From Delphinapterus leucas (Eukaryota; Chordata; Mammalia; Artiodactyla; Monodontidae), in NCBI RefSeq assembly GCF_002288925.2, contig NW_022098076.1, forward strand, positions 83,202,668 to 83,266,667: 64,000 nucleotides of DNA, given 5' to 3'. The notes under the pieces were generated by a model. The model did no database searches. It was given only the letters and a program-made list of their open reading frames with translations, and was not told the DNA's origin. The position numbers and the translations under genes were made by a program. Positions 1 through 10,482 of this stretch are shown in pieces (position 1 is the stretch's first letter; each line of letters begins with the position of its first letter).

Positions 1-638
1 AAAAAAAAACAAACAACCCAATCCAAAAATGGGCAGAAGACCTAAACAGACATTTCTCCAAAGAAGATATACAGACTGCCAACAAACACATGAAAGAATG
101 CTCAACATCATTAATCATTAGAGAAATGCAAATCAAAACTACAATGAGATATCATCTCACACCAGTCAGAATGGCCATCATCAAAAAATCTAGAAACAAT
201 AAATGCTGGAGAGGGTGTGGAGAAAAGGGAGCACTCTTGCACTGCTCGTGAGAATGTGAATTGGTACAGCCACTATGGAGAACAGTATGGAGGTTCCTTA
301 AAAACCTCCAAATAGAACTACCATATGGCTCAGCAATCCCACTACTGGGCATATACCCTGAGAAAACCATAATTCAAAAAGAGTCATGTACCACAATGTT
401 CATTGCAGCTCTATTTACAGTAGCTTGGAGATGTAAACAATCTAAGTGTCCATCATCGGATGAATGGATAAAGAAGATGTGGCACATATATACAATGGAA
501 TATTACTCAGCCATAAAAAGAAATGAAATTGAGCTATTTGTATTGAGGTGGATAGACCTAGAGTCTGTTATACAGAATGAAGTAAGTCAGAAAGAGAAAG
601 ACAAATACTGTATGCTAACACATATATATGGAATTTAA
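1..638 (+). pseudogene. L1 ORF2p C-terminal fragment (broken)
   Basis: This is the last part of the L1 endonuclease/reverse transcriptase protein, covering the region after the reverse transcriptase domain. From 261 to 638 an open frame reads [21 protein letters not shown] and MWHIYTMEYYSAIKRNE, all standard for mammalian L1 ORF2. Upstream the frame is closed by a stop near 248, where the intact family has a Trp/Gly stretch in the cysteine-rich segment. No start codon of its own is expected. It makes no functional protein. Confidence 0.9.
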
Positions 639-1010
639 GGAAAAAAATGTCGTGAAGAACCTAGGGGTAAGACAGGAATAAAGACACAGACCTACTAGAG
701 AATGGACTTGAGGATATGGGGAGGGCGAAGGGTAAGCTGTGACAGCGAGAGAGAGGCATGGACATATATACACTACCAAACGTAAAATAGATAGCTAGTG
801 GGAAGCAGCCGCATAGCACAGGGAGATCAGCTCGGTGCTTTGTTACCACCTAGAGGGGTGGGATAGGGAGGGTGGGATGGAGGGAGATGCAAGAGGGAAG
901 AGATATGGGAACATATGTATAGGTATAACTGATTCACTTTGTTATAAAGCAGAAACTAACACACCATTGTATAGCAATTATACTCCAATAAAGATGTAAA
1001 AGAAAAAGTA
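1..1010 (+). mobile_element. L1 retrotransposon, 3' end (ORF2 C-terminus plus 3' UTR)
   Basis: The stretch begins inside L1 ORF2 and continues through its stop at 636-638, a G-rich 3' UTR, an AATAAA signal near 988 and an interrupted A-rich tail ending about 1010. The translated end carries the L1 signature MWHIYTMEYYSAIKRNEIE. It aligns by eye with 13652-14670 of the larger L1 in this window over nearly its whole length. The left limit is the window edge, so the true 5' end is not visible. A TGA near 248 breaks the frame, so the copy is dead. Confidence 0.95.
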
Positions 1011-1016
1011 TGCCTC

Positions 1017-1083
1017 TAACAAATGCATCTAATGCATTTGTTAGAATGCATCTAACAAATTCAAGAATGCATCTAAGAATGCA
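1017..1083. repeat. Short repeat cluster with a perfect 12-bp inverted repeat
   Basis: Immediately after the L1 tail, TAACAAATGCAT (1017-1028) and ATGCATTTGTTA (1032-1043) form a perfect inverted repeat with a 3-base loop. The unit ATGCATCTAA recurs three times in direct order (about 1022, 1045 and 1066), followed by a partial GAATGCA. This may be a local expansion of the L1 target-site duplication, but the 5' flank is outside the window. Confidence 0.85.
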
Positions 1084-2861
1084 CAATAAATAGGTGCATT
1101 ACCATTTAATATCAAGGCAATTGCATATGTGCCATTGCTGACTACTTTATCTGAGGTATTTCAGTATTACCCATTTGATTTCCAAATTTTAAATATCAGG
1201 ATTGTTAGCTTTTCTAGAGAATCAGTGTAACTTTACAGAAGAGTTTCAGCTAAGTGTAATTTTCTTTTTTCATTGAAAAAAATGTATAGTACTGTTTTAG
1301 ATAGGCAAAGTCTTTTGACAAAATCTAACATTTTATGTCTGCCACTTAAAATAGTTTAATTACTAAAATGAGAAGTCATACATTAACTTACCACTAGGCT
1401 GGGCTTCTGCATCAGAATATATTTAGAAATTACGCCATTCATAGTTTGAGAAATAAATTATTGTTTGAAATGTTTCAACATAGGCCCTTTAACAATTCAA
1501 TTTAATTTAAATTTCACTGTAGTAAGGGAAAAAAATTAGATACTAGCTGGCTTTTGATTGCAATGCCTTGCTACCTTTTATATTCATATTTGGTCATGTA
1601 TGCAAGCCACTTGAAAAGAAATGTTGTATCAGGTTTAGTCCCAAAATGTATCAGCAGCCTTAGGCATAACCCTAGACCCAGTTCCATGAAGTAGTTGACA
1701 TGGTTCTCAGCACAGTGCTGGCCCCAAGGAATGATCACTACCTGCAATGATTATCCAGTTGGTTTTAAAAATAGGGGAAGTAAGTAAATGCATCCTAATG
1801 TGATTTGGCATGTAATTTAGGGAAAGAAATTTAAAATTTGGCTCATTTGGAAGAGACAAAAGTGAAAATTATGCAAGCCAGTAGACATAAATTTTCCACT
1901 ATGTCTTCCAGTCTACAGATTTGAATTCTTACAGACAAATTTCTCATACAATTTGCACATTTTTAAATGTCCTTAGCACAAATCTATTCCTATGTCTGTT
2001 TTAAAGGAGAAAACAGTATAGAAGAAAACAACTTTTTACAAAACTATTTAGAAAATTGGTAGGAAGACTAGAAAAGGTCCTTCTTATTGAAGACAAACAG
2101 TCATAAAAAATTTGAAACCTCTGGGACAAATTATAAATGCTTATTTCTTAGCTATGGGGCAATCTGTGTTAATGGCTTATATTTACATTATCTAATTTGA
2201 TTGAATATTATGTTCCTTTTCTAAGATAAATAACATACCCAGTGTTATAGCACATGAACATTAGCCCTCCAAGAATCAACATTCATCAGGGTCTCACTGT
2301 CCTCCTCACTCTTGGTTTCCTGGTTTTCCATCTTAACCTTCTTCAACTCTTTAGTCTTTTCACGTTCTCCTTTACTCCGCCTATCTTTTAAATATAAATA
2401 TATCTCTGAGTCCTGCTCTAAATTCTTCCATTCTTTCTCTACACATTGTTCATGGGTGATTGTATCTAATAACACGACTTCATATACCTTGGCTAATAAT
2501 TCCAAAATCTACAAATCCAACTGAGATTTGTCTTGAACTTTTTACCAAAAGGTCTTCCTGGCTCCTTACTCATTTCATGTCTGAAACTATATTCATCTTT
2601 CCTCAACCTTGCTCTTCTTCCTTTGATCCTGATTATTAAGGAACAGCTCCACCAATCACTGACCCAACATGGAATTCTGTGCATTATAGCTGAACGTTCC
2701 ATCTCCATAGCCAGTCGATCATCTAGTAATGTCTACACTACCTTCAAAATATTTCCAAAGTCAGTCCTTTTGCCTCCTCTCCTTAGTGCTCATTTTAGGC
2801 AAATAGGATTCCTTTTCTGGATTACTGCATCCTTCTAAAAATAATCCTTTTCTTAAACCCT
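1084..2861. other. Unassigned AT-rich non-coding sequence
   Basis: No repeat family was recognised with confidence. A possible MIR 3'-end trace (CAGCACAGTGCTGG) lies near 1707. An 86-codon minus-strand frame at 2245-2505 encodes a Lys/Glu-rich peptide, but it has no family resemblance, no splice signals that I trust and a competing plus-strand frame, so it is not called as a gene. Confidence 0.5.
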
Positions 2862-3125
2862 TGTGGTAGGCAGAATAACAACCCCCCAAAGATGTCCATG
2901 TCCTAATTCTTGGGACTGTGAATTTGTTACCTTATGGGGCATTAACATTTAAGGAACTTGAGATGGAAAAGTGTATCCTTGATTATCCAGGTGGATCCAA
3001 TCAAATCTTATAACTCTTTAAAAGCTGAGACCCTTTTTCAGAAATGTTCTGTCAATAAGTAAAGGGCATGTGTGCCACCACTCAGAGTGAGAGAAGGCAT
3101 CAGAGAAGGATCAGGGATCCTGCTT
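2862..3125 (+). mobile_element. MaLR/ERVL-type LTR fragment (MLT1-like), 5' half
   Basis: The stretch starts TGTGGTAGGCAGAATAA and continues with CCCCCCAAAGATGTCCATG and GATTATCCAGGTGG, which match the 5' half of MLT1-type solitary LTRs known across mammals. The 3' half with the poly(A) signal is not seen. Such LTRs are remnants of very old endogenous retrovirus-like elements. No coding sequence accompanies it. The subfamily is uncertain. Confidence 0.65.
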
Positions 3126-6100
3126 CTTAAATAGAAATAACCCAATTATTTTTAACCACACCTTCTTTCCTATTTCCAGAGTCACCTGATCTTTTGAAGG
3201 CTCTTTAGAACCTTTCCTTCCTGCTGACTTAGTATCTCTTTTCCCCGGCCTTTTACCACTCATCCATCTGTTTTCTAGAATGTAAAAACATGTTCTATTA
3301 TCTCCTTTCCCCTCTTTTTAAGGTTGTAATTTCATACCTTTTGTTTTTAATATATTTTTGTATCATTTTAGAAGGTTTTGGGGAGAGAATTTAACTAAAT
3401 GTATATGTTCAATCTGCCATCTTTAAGCAAAGCCCCTCCCTCTTCAATTTCCTTTCCTCTCCCAACCCTTTCAAAAAATCAGTTTCTGTCTACTTGCTCC
3501 TTTTTGCATTGGCAGATTTGAATGATGTCCTCTTAATGTAAGGCTTAGTGGAATCAGGACAAATTTTATAGAACAAATGCAATTTTGAGATCTAATGACT
3601 TTTTCACATATTGAAAATTTATATAAAATGCAACACCCAAATTAATATACTTTTGGAAACAAACAAAAAGAATCTCAAACTGCATTTCCCCAGAGAAGTT
3701 GAAGCCCCAAGAAACATTTAACAAAACACAGGTTTTTAATTTAAATAAAGGAACTCCGCTACATTTTTTGCTCTGTAAAGAGCACAGAGGTTTTCGGTTT
3801 TAAGCAGGAAATTTAAGGTCAGATGTCAAAGCCCAATGTCTGGTTACAGCCAAGTGTCACCCTCTCCTTAGCTCCATATTTTACACTCACTATATATACA
3901 TTACTTTAATCTTCCCTCAATTCTTGGAAAAGAGCCAGACTTAAAATGCATGTTTTCAAAGGACTTGAATAGAATCTTGTCTAAAATGCAAAACACGGTT
4001 TCTTTTTTAACATCTGTGGTATACTTTAGTATTTTTCCCTATATCCTCATGGTTTTGTCGGCTTCTTAGGAAGGGGTGGAAGAAACCAAGTACAAAAGCA
4101 CAGAGAGAGAGAGGAACAAATAAGAGAGAGATGAAAGGCACCAATAATAATAATTTTTCTTAAATATAAACCAAGTCTTCTTAAATCCTTTCCAGATTGA
4201 GTCCTGGTCCTTTCTATAATTTTTTAGGATCAATTCAAATTCTATTCAAGTAAGACATTTGTCTTTATTTTGGCCCCAATCATGAGTGTTATGAAGTCAC
4301 CATTAATCTGTTTCAAGAATTCTTTTAAGAAAAGATACTTGATTTTAAAATAGAAGTGTGTTTCATAGAAACTTTCAATCATATGTTGTAAATTTTACAG
4401 AAAACAGAATTTGCAGTGAGACCAATCCTAAGTTACTCTTAAGGTCACTCTGCCATTTGAGCCAACTGTCCTTGGAGTAAATGATGATATGGTGATTGTT
4501 AAAAGAAACACACCACTTTCCAAGGAAAATTTCTCATGACAAACCTAACTATTTTCATGCAAGGGAGAGCAAATAACTTAATAACAACAACAACAAAAAA
4601 CAGATAGAGGAAATGAAGAGAAGAGATACAGAAGGAGTGGTGGAAATGTTTTGTTTATATTTTTAAATAATAAAATTGAAGTATTATAAATTTCCTTCCT
4701 TCAACAAGTGACCAAAAATGCTGCACAATGACTTCTGAATTTGACATTTTACCAGGCCTCCATGAAGAATATCTTCTGAGCACAGTTGGAGAATAAAAGA
4801 AGAGAAAATAAATAAGCCATACAACCAATTGAAAGGTTACTTACGAGCATCCTCAGATGGCATTTGCTAGATTCCGAGATGCTAATAAAGCCCTGTCTTG
4901 CACATGTTATTGCAAAAAACTTCAATCTCCCATTCCTGCATAAATAAGAAAGTAAGAGTCTGACATAATTAGTTTGAAAATGTGATAATGAGAAGATGTT
5001 CTGACCCATTCATAGCTTGTCCAAAACACATTGAACAGAGGAGGAACACATCTGGACATACAGTAATTTAAGGGTATAATTATTGCATCACCATTCATTT
5101 TAGTCTGAGTTCAATTTAACGCGACTATTTAATGGAGTTATAATTAAACTTTGTCTCTACCATCAGGGTGACATGTGACTCTAAGCAGTAATATGAGTCT
5201 CCAAAGCACCATTACAAGTTGTTTTGAGGGGGTTTTCTTCACTGTGAACCATGAGTCACAGAACTTTAAAGCTGGGCGTATGTTGCAGATGGGGCAAGCA
5301 AGCTATGGTTGTGAAAATGTGATATACCGTTTCTTCCTAATAATCAGTATAGATTGGGTTAGACCTGGAATTCTGTTGCAAAAAACTTGGATTATGAGAT
5401 TAGAAGAAAATCTGGCCCAATCCCAAACCATCCCTGGTGTGGGAGGAATTCTTGGAAGTTATATAAATTGGGAGAGTACCATGGATTGCTGGGTAGATTA
5501 CAGGAGCAAATGGAGCATGTCTAATCCAGGAGAGTGGCCAGATGAGAAGGAGATTAGAAGCAATTAGGAAACATGAGGAAATATTGAAGGAACTGGGCAG
5601 AAATTAAAGACTTGTGACAGGATCTCCAAAAGCTGAAAAGCTGAATATAAGCAAAGGGGAAAAAACCAAAAAACAAGACTGATGTTCTCTTTTTGTGGAC
5701 TTGCTCTGTTTAGACCTAAAAAAGGACAAACCCAGGATCAATGCAGGGTAGTCAGAGTGAGATATTATTTAATCAGAGCAAGAAAAAACTGTCTAACAAT
5801 TTGGTTCCCTCAGAGTGACCTACATCAGGAGAAACTACATCCGTCCCAGTGAAACTGTCAAAATGAGGTCTAGATAATGTAGGGGGTAATCGTGCATTGG
5901 AGCAGTATTGAATTTCATGACATCTAAAGTCCTTCCAACCCTTGGAGTTAGTAAACACCTGGTTTGGTCTGAGCATCTGGGCACACCCTGAACCCAGTCA
6001 TGGGGCCATGTCTTCTTGATGTGTCACTATTCCACAAAGCATTATTTTTCTCAGCTACTTTGGCAATGAAGATTACGTACAGCTTTCATTTGATTAGCAT

Positions 6101-8494
6101 ATTTACTAAAAACAAATAATGCTATCACCATACACAATTTGACATCTTTTTTTTTCCTGAGTATGTCCTTATAGGCATCTCAACAAGCATCAGGTACAAA
6201 CTAATTCATCAGCTATTTTATCAAATGTTATAGGTGTCAGGTTAATAATATGTAGAATTTGGATCTTATGCGTGGTATGGTGTTTCTATTTCATTAGTAT
6301 GTTTCTACATAAATCCCTAAAAATCCTCAAAATAGCTGATTACTGGGTTTCGATTTGAGCCTTGGCCAAGATGTTGAGTTATACTCCAGCACCACCATCT
6401 CTCCATCCTGAACCTCCTACTACATCCAACATAAGAGGTTCTTATGAGGCTGGTAGGAGAAGTTGGTAAGAGAAGCTACATTTGGCTCACTTAGGAAAAA
6501 ATGTAAACATCTGACCCACATGGATTACCTGCCCACATGTTAAACCAGGGTAACCCATTCACATGCCAAATGGCCTACATCAGTAAAGGAATGGTCCTCC
6601 TTTACCATCCTAGACTGTTCATGGAAAAAGTCTTATATCTTGTTGCTTCATTTCAGCCTCCTTTCCCACCTTTTCACTTTCCACTCCTGTGTTTTGAATA
6701 TGATTGCTTACTTTCAGCTTCATCTATTGATTCAGGTCCTTCACTCAATCTTTGGTTTTGACTCTAGCCATTTTTCAGGATCAGAGTCTGCACTTGGTCT
6801 CTGGTGCTCCTGCTCTGGCTCTCAGTTACTCACTTACTTAATCAGCACCTGGTGTGAGTCACCATCCCACTTGACCAGTCCTTGGTACTGGCACATTCAG
6901 GTGGATCTACTTCTAGGCTTACCTTAAATATTCATGAAGATGGACAAATAGTGGCCTTTTCCCAAGTTACTATTGATGAAGCTCAGAGATTATATTTCTG
7001 AATGTCAAATAATAACAGGGCACATGTGCACAATTCAGGGTCCTTAGAATAGGCTGATTGTTCTGGGTGCTTTCTATTTGAAGGCACCTGGGTCTCATCA
7101 CACCAGGTTGATGCCTTGGAGATGTTCACTATGCCTTGACTGAATCTTGAGATAATATAAGCAGAAGAATAATATGACTAAGTGTGGCATCATTGTGGTC
7201 ACTTACCTAAGACAAGCATCCCAAGGAGGGTTATTTTTCCAATCTGACTCAAAAGTTTATGAGAAAAACCTAAGTGGTACAATTTTATTTGAAATTCTGC
7301 CAGGAAATAGCTTACACACAATAATCTCCTAGCAGAAATGATTTCTTTTAAGAAAGTTATTATAAAAATATTCAATTAAAATTAAAGTAAAATAGCAAAT
7401 CATAATTTAAACCAGTAGACCACTTATAGAGAAATTTACCCAAAAAAAGGCACTTAAAATGAAGATAAAGAAAATAGGAACACATTTCAGTGCCATACCA
7501 TATAGAGGATGGATTTGCTTTTGGACAGGTTTAGAGAGTTCTCTAACCTTCTGTCTTCTAAATTTCCAATTAAAATATGAGTACAGGGAGTAGGGGAATG
7601 TGTTTGTTTACACTTGGCAAAAACTGATTTCCTGTTTCTAAGAAAAAAAGCTTTCAAAGCTTTTTTGGACTTCAAATAGCTCTTGCAAAACAATATTTTG
7701 ATGAGCTAAGTGTAAATGAACCAGAAACATATGGATTGGATTTCCATTGAGATACACATGGGCTTAAACATAAGCTGAAGAGAATGCCTAGTAAGTTATA
7801 CTTGGAATTGATGAAAACCAAAATGTGGTAAATTTTCCAAAACTTATCTTGAGATACCTTATGTCCTGTCCTCCAGCCCAAACACTAAAGGTTTATTCTC
7901 TCTTTTTAGGAAATCTGTTTTGAAAGGTAGAAGTTATTTGTTCTTTAACGGAAAAGAGTTAAGTTTTAACAAGCAAGCTTCAAACTGAAGATACCATGCA
8001 CATCTACTAATCAGAAGGACTGAAGACATTTTCAGGGTCACTAACACAAATGCATTTTCATTTTCAATAATTGTCTTTGCCTTGATCATTTCCATCTGAT
8101 TTCTCTGACCTCAGAACAGAAGTATCTAAGGATAAGAGGATGGTGAATGAAATCTCCTGTTGAAAGTTTTCCTAAAACATGTATGCTTGGCTGTACCTAT
8201 CTTTTCATCCTATAAAGCTGGCTCCACAATAGTTCTAAAAATGTTTTGTTTAAAGTGAATAATCTCAGAAATACATTGTCCTCTACCCTGAGAGATATTT
8301 GAAAGTGAAATGGAAACCATCTTGAAAAAATATGTCAGGATACTACATCATTTAGGACTATAAATTCTTATCCACAGAAGAGATGATTACATGATTAATG
8401 GTATTTATATGGCCTAATCCTTCCCCAGTCTCAGGGGTTGGTGAAACAATGGTGTAAGAGATATCTCTCTTATCTACTCAACACTTGAATCAGA
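3126..8494. other. Unassigned non-coding sequence
   Basis: No gene was recognised. A weak MIR3-like trace may sit at about 5860-5960. The longest open frame is 130 codons at 5175-5567 on the plus strand, with no signal peptide or known motif and no codon pattern that suggests selection. It is probably chance. Confidence 0.5.
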
Positions 8495-8675
8495 TGTTGT
8501 TATGGGCTGAGTTTTGTCCCAGTAAAATATACATGTTGGTATACTAAATTCCAGCACCTCAAAATGTGACTATAATTAGAGAAAGAACCTTTAAATAGGT
8601 AATTAATTTATAATGATGTCATTAGGGTACACTTTCTTCAAGATGACAGGTGTCTTTATAAGAAGAACTTAAAAG
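8495..8675 (+). mobile_element. MLT1-like LTR, left half (split by L1)
   Basis: TGTTGTTATGGGCTGAG at 8495 is the start of an MLT1-type LTR, and CAAAATGTGACTATA and GGTGTCTTTATAAGAAG follow in the expected order. The element stops where the L1 begins and resumes at 14679. The last 16 bases (8660-8675) are the left target-site duplication of the L1. Confidence 0.8.
8660..8675 (+). repeat. Target-site duplication of the large L1, left copy
   Basis: AAGAAGAACTTAAAAG here matches AAGAAGAGATTAAGAG at 14679-14694 at 13 of 16 positions. It lies exactly between the LTR and the L1 5' end, as expected for target-primed reverse transcription. Confidence 0.75.
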
Positions 8676-9339
8676 TCTCTTTGGTGGGGCTAATGGCAGA
8701 CTCTGGGAGGGTTCATGCCAAGGAGTACTTCCCAGAACTTCTGCTGCCAGTGTCCTTATCCCCGTGGTGAGCCACAGCTACCTCCCACCTCTGCAGGAGA
8801 CCCTCCAACACTAGCAGTGTGGCTGACAGGGTCTTGGTATCCTGGCCGGGTGTCAGGCCTGTGCCTCTGAGGTGGGAGAGCCGAGTTCAGGATATTGAAC
8901 AACAAGAGACCTCCCAGGTCCATGTAATATCAAATGGAGAAAGCCCTCCCAGAGATCTCCATCTCAACACTAAGACCCAGCACAACTCAACGACCAGCAA
9001 CCTCCAGTGCTGGACACCCTATGCTAAACAACTAGCAAGATAAGAACACAACCCCACGCATTAGCAGAGAGGCTGCCTAAAATCATAATAAGGTCACAGA
9101 CACCCCAAAACACACCACCAAATGCAGTCCTGCCCACCAGAAAGACAAGATCCAACCTCATCCACCAGAACACAGGCACTAGTCTTCTCCACCAGGAAGC
9201 CTACACAACCCACTGGACCAAACCTAGCCACTGGGGGCAGGCACCAAAAACAATGGGAACTATGAACCTGCAGCCTGAGAAAAGGAGAACCCAAACACAG
9301 TAAATTAAGCAAATTAGAAGACAGAGAAACACACAAAAA
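8676..9339 (+). promoter_or_regulatory. L1 5' UTR / internal promoter region (relic)
   Basis: This GC-richer leader of about 660 bases precedes ORF1 and includes CTCTGCAGGAGACCCTCC and repeated CACCAGAA/CCACCAGGA blocks typical of the family. In L1 the 5' UTR holds an internal RNA polymerase II promoter. That role is family knowledge, and I cannot show that it still works here. Confidence 0.65.
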
Positions 9340-9720
9340 ATGAAGGAGCAAGGTAAAAACCCACCATACCAAACAAATGAAGATGAAATAGGCAGTCTAC
9401 CTAAAAAAGAATTCAGAGTAATGATAATAAAGTGATCCAAAATCTTGGAAAAAGAATGGAGATAATACAAAAAATATTTAACAAGGACCTAGAAGAACTA
9501 AAGAGCAAACAAACAGTGATGAACAACACAATAAATGAAATTAAAAATTCTCTAGAAGGAATCAACAGCAGAATAACTGAGGCAGAAGAACGGATAAGTG
9601 ACCTGGAAGACAAAATAGTGGAAATAACTACTGCAGATCAGAATAAAGAAAAAAGAAGGGAAAGAATTGAGGACATTCTCAGAGAGCTCTGGAACAACAT
9701 TAAATGTACCAACTTTCAAA

Positions 9721-9731
9721 TTAGAGGGGTC
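9721..9731 (+). repeat. Target-site duplication of the nested SINE, left copy
   Basis: TTAGAGGGGTC here and TTAGAGCGGTC at 9941-9951 differ at one of 11 positions and bracket the SINE exactly. Removing the SINE plus one copy restores continuous ORF1 sequence. Confidence 0.88.
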
Positions 9732-9940
9732 AGGCTTCCCTGGTGGCACAGTCGTTGAGAGTCTGCCTGCCGATGCAGGGGACACGGGTTCATGCCTCGG
9801 TCCGGGAGGATCCCACATGCTGTGGAGTGGCTAGGCCTGTGAGCCATGGCCTCTGAGCCTGCGCATCCAGAGCCTGTGCTCCACAATGGGAGAGGCCACA
9901 ACAGTGAGAGGCCCGCGTACCACAAAAAAAAAAAAAAAAG
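9732..9940 (+). mobile_element. CHR-2-type tRNA-Glu SINE inserted in L1 ORF1
   Basis: The element starts AGGCTTCCCTGGTGGCAC and contains the B-box-like GGTTCATGCC at about 9788. It then shows the CHR-2 body (GTGAGCCATGGCC, CCTGTGCTCCACAA, GAGGCCACAACAGTGAGAGG) and a tail of about 16 A. CHR SINEs derive from tRNA-Glu and use L1 enzymes to insert. It is younger than the L1 it interrupts. Confidence 0.95.
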
Positions 9941-10482
9941 TTAGAGCGGTCCCAGAAGAAGAAGAGAAAAAGAAAGGGACTGAGACAAATATTTGAAGAG
10001 AATATAGTTGAAAATTTCCCTAATATGGGAAAGGAAATAGTTAATCAAGTCCAGGAAGCCCAGAGAGTCCCACACAGGATAAATCCAAGGAGAAACACAC
10101 CAAGACACATATTAATCAAACTATCAAAAATTAAACACAAAGAAAAAATATTAAAAGCAGCAAGGGAAAAACAGCAAATAACATAGAAGGGAATCCCCAT
10201 AAGGTTAACAGCTGATCTTTCAGTAGAAACTCTGCAAGCCAGAAGGGATTGGCAGGAAGTATTTAAAGTGATGGAAGGGAAAATCCTACCACCAAGATTA
10301 CTCTACCCAGCAAGGATCTCATTCAGATTTGATGAAGAAATTAAAACCTTTACAGACAAGAAAAGCTAAGAGAATTCAGCAAAGCCAAACCAGCTTTACA
10401 ACAAATTCTAAAGGAACTTCTCTAGGCAGAAAACACTGAGAAGGAAAAGGCCTACAATAACAAACCCAAAACAATTAAGAAA

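Larger units (their letters stand above)
9340..10425 (+). pseudogene. L1 ORF1 (RNA-binding protein) pseudogene, split by SINE
   Basis: ORF1p is the L1 RNA-binding chaperone: a coiled coil, then an RRM and a C-terminal domain. Here the start ATG is at 9340 and the stop TAG at 10423-10425. A one-base loss near 9431 creates a stop (AAG TGA). The coiled-coil part is readable from 9432, with ISDLEDKIVEITTADQ in heptad-like spacing. The CHR-2 SINE at 9732-9940 then cuts the frame just before the RRM. After the SINE, PRLLYPARISFRFDEEIK-type C-terminal sequence remains, with a further TAG at 10184-10186. The protein is clearly lost. All features match the family in order, so identity is secure despite the breaks. 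Confidence 0.92.

Noticed and set aside
2245..2505. Lys/Glu-rich 86-codon frame on the minus strand
   Set aside because: The peptide is low in complexity and has no recognisable family; overlapping frames on the other strand are of similar length.
5175..5567. 130-codon open frame on the plus strand
   Set aside because: It shows no known domain, no plausible promoter or splice context, and AT-rich DNA of this length gives such frames by chance.
9094..9470. Cys/Leu-rich minus-strand frames across the L1 5' UTR and ORF1 start
   Set aside because: They are the antisense reading of L1 sequence and are explained fully by the plus-strand element.
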